Of a DNA stretch of 64,000 bases, positions 60,090 to 64,000 are shown in pieces. Origin of the DNA: Limnohabitans sp. (GTDB lineage: Bacteria > Pseudomonadota > Gammaproteobacteria > Burkholderiales > Burkholderiaceae_C); NCBI GenBank assembly GCA_009693505.1, contig SHXD01000007.1:1-64000 (forward strand). The letters run 5' to 3'. Position numbers and translations under genes: made by a program. Below the pieces are notes generated by a model, which saw only the letters and a list, made by a program, of their open reading frames with translations, was not told the origin of the DNA and ran no database searches. Numbering within the stretch: the first letter of the stretch is position 1; each line of letters starts with the position of its first letter.

Positions 60090-61975
60090 TAGCCCACCAC
60101 CCTCAAGAAAGGTGCGGCCTTCAAATCGGGCCAGCAGTCTTCAATGCGTTTTTGAATGCCGGGTGCAGTCAAGCCATATTGCTGCATCAACTTTTGCGGG
60201 TCGCCATGCTCGGTGAATTCATCTTCAAAGCCCACCACCAACACCGGCATGGCAATGCCCATGTCTTGCAAAGCTTCCAGCACAGCCGAGCCTGAACCGC
60301 CCTTACGCGTGGCATCCTCTAGGGTGACCAGACGATCATGTGAAAGCGCAATTTGCTTCAAGGTTTCAACATCCAAGGGCTTGGCCCAACGCATGTTGAC
60401 CACCGTGGCGTTCATGCCTTCAGCCACCTTGAGCGCTTCGTACAAAAGCGGGCCAAATGCAAGCAGCGCCACGCCTTGGCCTTGGCGCCTGATTTCAGCT
60501 TTGCCAAAAGGCAAAGTTTCTAAGTCTGTTCCCACTTGTGCGCCCACACCCGCACCCCTTGGGTAGCGAACAGTCACCGCATGATCTTGCGCGTAAGCGG
60601 TGCTGAGCAACTGTCTGCACTCCGCCTCGTCCGCAGGGCACGCAATGCTCATGTTGGGAATGCAACGCGTGAAAGCAATGTCGTACATGCCAGCGTGCGT
60701 AGGGCCATCGGCACCCACCAAACCTGCACGGTCAAGTGCAAACACCACGGGCAAGTTTTGCAAGGCCACATCGTGAATCAGTTGGTCGTAGGCACGTTGC
60801 AAGAAGGTTGAATAAATGGCCACGACGGGCTTCAAGCCTTCGCAGGCCATACCGGCGGCAAAGGTCACAGCATGTTGCTCTGCAATGCCCACATCGTGAT
60901 AGCGATGGGGGTACTGTTGACTGAAGCCCACCATGCCCGAGCCTTCTCGCATGGCCGGTGTGATGCCGACCAAGCGTTCATCTTTCGCGGCCATGTCACA
61001 CAACCACTGACCAAATACGTTTGTGAACGTCGGCTTGGCAGGGACAGGCGACGCGGCACTGACAATGCCAACAACAGGATCAAATTTGCTAGGCCCGTGA
61101 TAGGCCACAGGGTCGGCTTCTGCTTTGGCATAGCCCTTGCCTTTGCGCGTGACCACATGCAAAAACTGTGGGCCAGGTTTGTTGTACAAACTCTTCAAAG
61201 TGCCGACCATCGCATCGACATCGTGGCCATCCACGGGGCCTGTGTACTCGAAGCCCAAATTTTCAAACATGGTTTGAGGTTGGATGAAGCTTTGCGTTTG
61301 CTGCTCAATCATTTGTGCCAGGGCATACAAAGGCGGCGCATTTTTAAGCACCTCTTTGCCAATTTTTTTGGCATCGGCATAAAACCGGCCGCTCATTAAT
61401 TCATGCAAATAATGGTTCAAAGCACCAACCGGTGGGCTGATGGACATGTCGTTGTCGTTCAAGATGACCAGCAAGTTGCAATCGCTCGCGCCAGCATTGT
61501 TCAAGGCTTCGTAGGCCATGCCTGCTGTGAGTGCGCCATCGCCAATGATCGCTACTGCTTTGCGGCGGCTGCCCATTTGTTTGGCGGCCATGGCCATGCC
61601 CAATGCGGCCGAAATGCTGGTGGACGAGTGAGCGGTGCCGAAGGCGTCGTAAATACTTTCTTCACGGCGCGGAAAGCCGCTTAAACCACCAATTTGGCGC
61701 ATGCTGCCCATCTGCTCGTTTCGGCCCGTCAGAATTTTGTGGGGGTAAGTTTGATGGCCCACATCCCACACCAAACGGTCTTCAGGGGTGTTGAAAACGT
61801 AGTGCAGCGCCACAGTCAGCTCAACCGTTCCCAAGTTGGAGCTGAAATGCCCGCCCGTTTGCGAGACCGACTGAATCAAACGCTCCCGCAACTCTGTGGC
61901 CAAAGGGGCCAAGTTGTCTCGGGACAGTTTTCTAAGCTGCGCTGGGGATTTAATCCAATCAAGCAGGGCACTCAT
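60089..61975 (-). CDS. dxs: 1-deoxy-D-xylulose-5-phosphate synthase
   Basis: [46 protein letters not shown]; start [11 protein letters not shown]. Confidence 0.97.
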   Translation of the reverse strand: MSALLDWIKSPAQLRKLSRDNLAPLATELRERLIQSVSQTGGHFSSNLGTVELTVALHYVFNTPEDRLVWDVGHQTYPHKILTGRNEQMGSMRQIGGLSGFPRREESIYDAFGTAHSSTSISAALGMAMAAKQMGSRRKAVAIIGDGALTAGMAYEALNNAGASDCNLLVILNDNDMSISPPVGALNHYLHELMSGRFYADAKKIGKEVLKNAPPLYALAQMIEQQTQSFIQPQTMFENLGFEYTGPVDGHDVDAMVGTLKSLYNKPGPQFLHVVTRKGKGYAKAEADPVAYHGPSKFDPVVGIVSAASPVPAKPTFTNVFGQWLCDMAAKDERLVGITPAMREGSGMVGFSQQYPHRYHDVGIAEQHAVTFAAGMACEGLKPVVAIYSTFLQRAYDQLIHDVALQNLPVVFALDRAGLVGADGPTHAGMYDIAFTRCIPNMSIACPADEAECRQLLSTAYAQDHAVTVRYPRGAGVGAQVGTDLETLPFGKAEIRRQGQGVALLAFGPLLYEALKVAEGMNATVVNMRWAKPLDVETLKQIALSHDRLVTLEDATRKGGSGSAVLEALQDMGIAMPVLVVGFEDEFTEHGDPQKLMQQYGLTAPGIQKRIEDCWPDLKAAPFLRVVG

Positions 61976-62030
61976 CATTTGCCTCAATATCTGTTCAATG
62001 AAGCCATAATTTAACTGGATTTGACAAAAC

Positions 62031-62048
62031 GTCAAGTTAAATTGACAC
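62031..62048. promoter_or_regulatory. PpsR/CrtJ-like palindrome (TGT-N12-ACA, one mismatch)
   Basis: CGTCAAGTTAAATTGACA in the divergent dxs/bchI intergenic region. Confidence 0.5.
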
Positions 62049-62111
62049 TTTGTATAATTTTTTTAGTTGACACTTTGTCATCCGGCCGTTTTAAACTTCA
62101 TATTGAATTAG

Positions 62112-63170
62112 ATGCCTTTGACCTTCCCCTTCTCTGCCATTGTTGGCCAGGACGACATGAAACTGGCCATCATGCTGACAGCCATCGACCCCAACATCGG
62201 GGGCGTTTTGGTGTTCGGTGATCGCGGCACTGGCAAATCGACGGCCGTGAGGGCCTTGGCTGCTTTATTGCCCAAAATGCGCGCTGTGGTGGGTTGCCCC
62301 TATGGTTGCGACCCTGAAAATGCCAAGTGCCCAGACTGTTTGGCGAATGCGGCAGTGGGCGGCAAAACAGAAAGCACGCAAAAAAACAGCCATTTGGTCC
62401 CGGTACCGGTGGTTGACCTGCCCTTGGGCGCCACAGAAGACCGTGTGGTCGGCGCATTGGATTTAGAACGCGCCCTGTCGCAAGGCGTGAAAGCCTTTGA
62501 GCCTGGACTGTTGGCGCGCGCCAATCGCGGTTATTTGTACATCGATGAGGTCAATTTGCTGGAAGACCATTTGGTCGACTTGCTGATTGACGTGGCGGCT
62601 TCGGGAGAAAACGTGGTGGAGCGAGAAGGCCTGAGCGTGAGGCACCCAGCGCGCTTCGTTCTCATTGGCAGTGGCAATCCAGAGGAAGGCGAATTGAGGC
62701 CCCAGTTGTTGGACCGCTTTGGCTTGTCCGTGGAAGTTAAAACTCCCAACACGCTGGCACAGCGCGTGGAAGTGGTGAAGCGCCGAGACGCCTTCGAGCA
62801 AGGACCTCAAGCCTTTACGGACGCATGGAAAAAAGAAGACGACCGCGTCAGGCGAAGCATTGTGGCAGCCCGCAAACGTTTACCAAACGTGGCCATTCCC
62901 GATGAGGCCCGCGAATTTGCCGCCAAACTCTGCATGAGCTTAGGCACCGATGGCTTGCGCGGCGATCTCACGCTGGTTCGTGCAGCGCGGGCCAAGGCGG
63001 CCTTGCAAGGCGCCTCCAAAGTTGAGCAAGCGCATCTGATTCGGGTGGCGCCCTCTGCGCTTCGTCATCGGCTTCGCCGCAACCCCCTCGATGATTCTGG
63101 CTCGTCGACGCGCGTGGAAAGAGCCTTGGCAGAGCTCACGGCGCCCAAGCCTAAAGCACTCAACACTTAA
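62112..63170 (+). CDS. bchI: Magnesium chelatase ATPase subunit I
   Basis: PFSAIVGQDDMKLAIMLTAIDPNIGGVLVFGDRGTGKSTAVRALAALLP; RANRGYLYIDEVNLLEDHLVDLLIDVAASGENVVEREGLSVRHPARFVLIGSGNPEEGELRPQLLDRFGL. Confidence 0.97.
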   Translation: MPLTFPFSAIVGQDDMKLAIMLTAIDPNIGGVLVFGDRGTGKSTAVRALAALLPKMRAVVGCPYGCDPENAKCPDCLANAAVGGKTESTQKNSHLVPVPVVDLPLGATEDRVVGALDLERALSQGVKAFEPGLLARANRGYLYIDEVNLLEDHLVDLLIDVAASGENVVEREGLSVRHPARFVLIGSGNPEEGELRPQLLDRFGLSVEVKTPNTLAQRVEVVKRRDAFEQGPQAFTDAWKKEDDRVRRSIVAARKRLPNVAIPDEAREFAAKLCMSLGTDGLRGDLTLVRAARAKAALQGASKVEQAHLIRVAPSALRHRLRRNPLDDSGSSTRVERALAELTAPKPKALNT

Positions 63171-63188
63171 GGCGCGCAGACACCTCTT

Positions 63189-64000
63189 ATGCAAGGCGAC
63201 GCCGCAACCATCGCAGCACTTTTTGCAGTCGATCCAGTGGGGCTGGGCGGTGTGGCACTTCGATCCACTGCCTGTGAAAATCGCGACCAGTGGCTGGCCC
63301 TTTTAAAAAGCCTTCTGCCACCTCAAACGCCGCTTCGGCGCGTGCCCCTGAACATCAGTGACACCGCCTTGTTGGGAGGGCTTGACCTGGGCGCTACCCT
63401 GCAAGCGGGCAAGCCCATCGCCCTCAAAGGCTTGCTGTCACAAGCCGATGGTGGCGTGTTGGTTTTGGCCATGGCCGAGCGCATGAGCTTGTCCTCAGCC
63501 GCTCGCTTTGGCAGCGTGCTTGACACGGGGCTGGTGGCTTTACAACGGGATGGTTTAGACGCATCGGCAAAGGCCAGCTTGGGCTTGGTAGCCCTTGATG
63601 AAGGCGCCAGCGACGACGAGCAAATGCCGGCCGGCCTGGCGGATCGACTGGCCTTTCGCTTGCTGATGGGCGCGCAAGACGAGGACGAAGAAGGGCCCGA
63701 ATGGACAGCTCAAGAAGTGCTCAATGCTCGGCAGCGTTTGTCGCAAGTGACGATTGACGACGAAGCTGTGCAAGCCCTGTGTGCCGCTGCATTGGCGCTG
63801 GGTATAGATTCCCTCAGAGCCAGTGTGTTTGCCGTGCGCGTAGCGCGGGCCGCCGCTGCGCTAGCCGGCAGCAACACCGTCGAAGAAGAACACACCGGCG
63901 TCGCTGCGCGATTGGTGCTTGCACCTCGCGCAACACGTCTGCCGCCAGCAGCGCCGCCAGAGAATGAAGCGCGAGACACGCCTGCAGAAGCTGAAGCGCC
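63189..64000 (+). CDS. bchD: Magnesium chelatase subunit D, N-terminal part (truncated by window end)
   Basis: Continuous + frame from ATG 63189 (MQGDAATIAALFAVDPVGLGGVALRSTACENRDQWLALLKSLLP...DRLAFRLLMGAQDEDE...) to the window end, right after bchI. Not in the ORF track. Confidence 0.88.
   Translation, partial: MQGDAATIAALFAVDPVGLGGVALRSTACENRDQWLALLKSLLPPQTPLRRVPLNISDTALLGGLDLGATLQAGKPIALKGLLSQADGGVLVLAMAERMSLSSAARFGSVLDTGLVALQRDGLDASAKASLGLVALDEGASDDEQMPAGLADRLAFRLLMGAQDEDEEGPEWTAQEVLNARQRLSQVTIDDEAVQALCAAALALGIDSLRASVFAVRVARAAAALAGSNTVEEEHTGVAARLVLAPRATRLPPAAPPENEARDTPAEAEA

Noticed and set aside
1-64000. CRISPR arrays, tRNA/rRNA genes, transposases, prophage or defence islands
   Set aside because: None seen: no regularly spaced repeats, and every large ORF on the chosen strand has a housekeeping or metabolic assignment.

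Overview
The window is a chromosomal segment of a betaproteobacterium. Gene content and order suggest Burkholderiales/Comamonadaceae, probably an anoxygenic phototroph of the Limnohabitans/Rhodoferax type. It is gene-dense; I saw no rRNA, tRNA, CRISPR array, prophage or transposase. Left to right it holds: the tail of an ExbD-like gene; an orphan Bug (TctC-type) binding protein; a Liv-type ABC importer flanked by two acyl-CoA-ligase genes, with a divergent Crp/Fnr regulator; rluF; an orphan Fbp-like binding protein; htpG; an SrkA-like kinase; beta-oxidation-type enzymes; a NodIJ-like exporter; a two-gene gentisate/3-hydroxybenzoate module; psd; kup; gshA-proA; a Bug/LeuC-like/LeuD-like/ICL-like catabolic operon; the holA-lptE-leuS-exbDB-dapB-bamE block with divergent fur; hprK-ptsN-hpf; an MFS gene; a patatin; corA; mtnN; fadD; pntB-pntAb-pntAa; a lytic transglycosylase; mnmA; tcuAB with an SDR and a LysR; ssb; an MFS gene; a HiPIP; and the edge of a photosynthesis gene cluster (hemA-dxs divergent from bchI-bchD). 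The best candidate for something undescribed is the ~180-nt corA leader. It contains a possible 7-codon leader ORF with a Shine-Dalgarno sequence, three competing helix arms, a second in-frame small ORF and a G/C hairpin next to the corA RBS. Other items worth follow-up: a 25-bp perfect inverted repeat in the divergent MFS/HiPIP intergenic region, a LeuCD + ICL-superfamily operon resembling a dimethylmalate-type pathway, an ATC-N9-GAT palindrome before the tcu operon, a PpsR-like palindrome between dxs and bchI, a sigma32-like promoter built into the hairpin before htpG, and a terminator-like hairpin on the kup start region. All functional calls come from reading the translations by eye; no database search was run.
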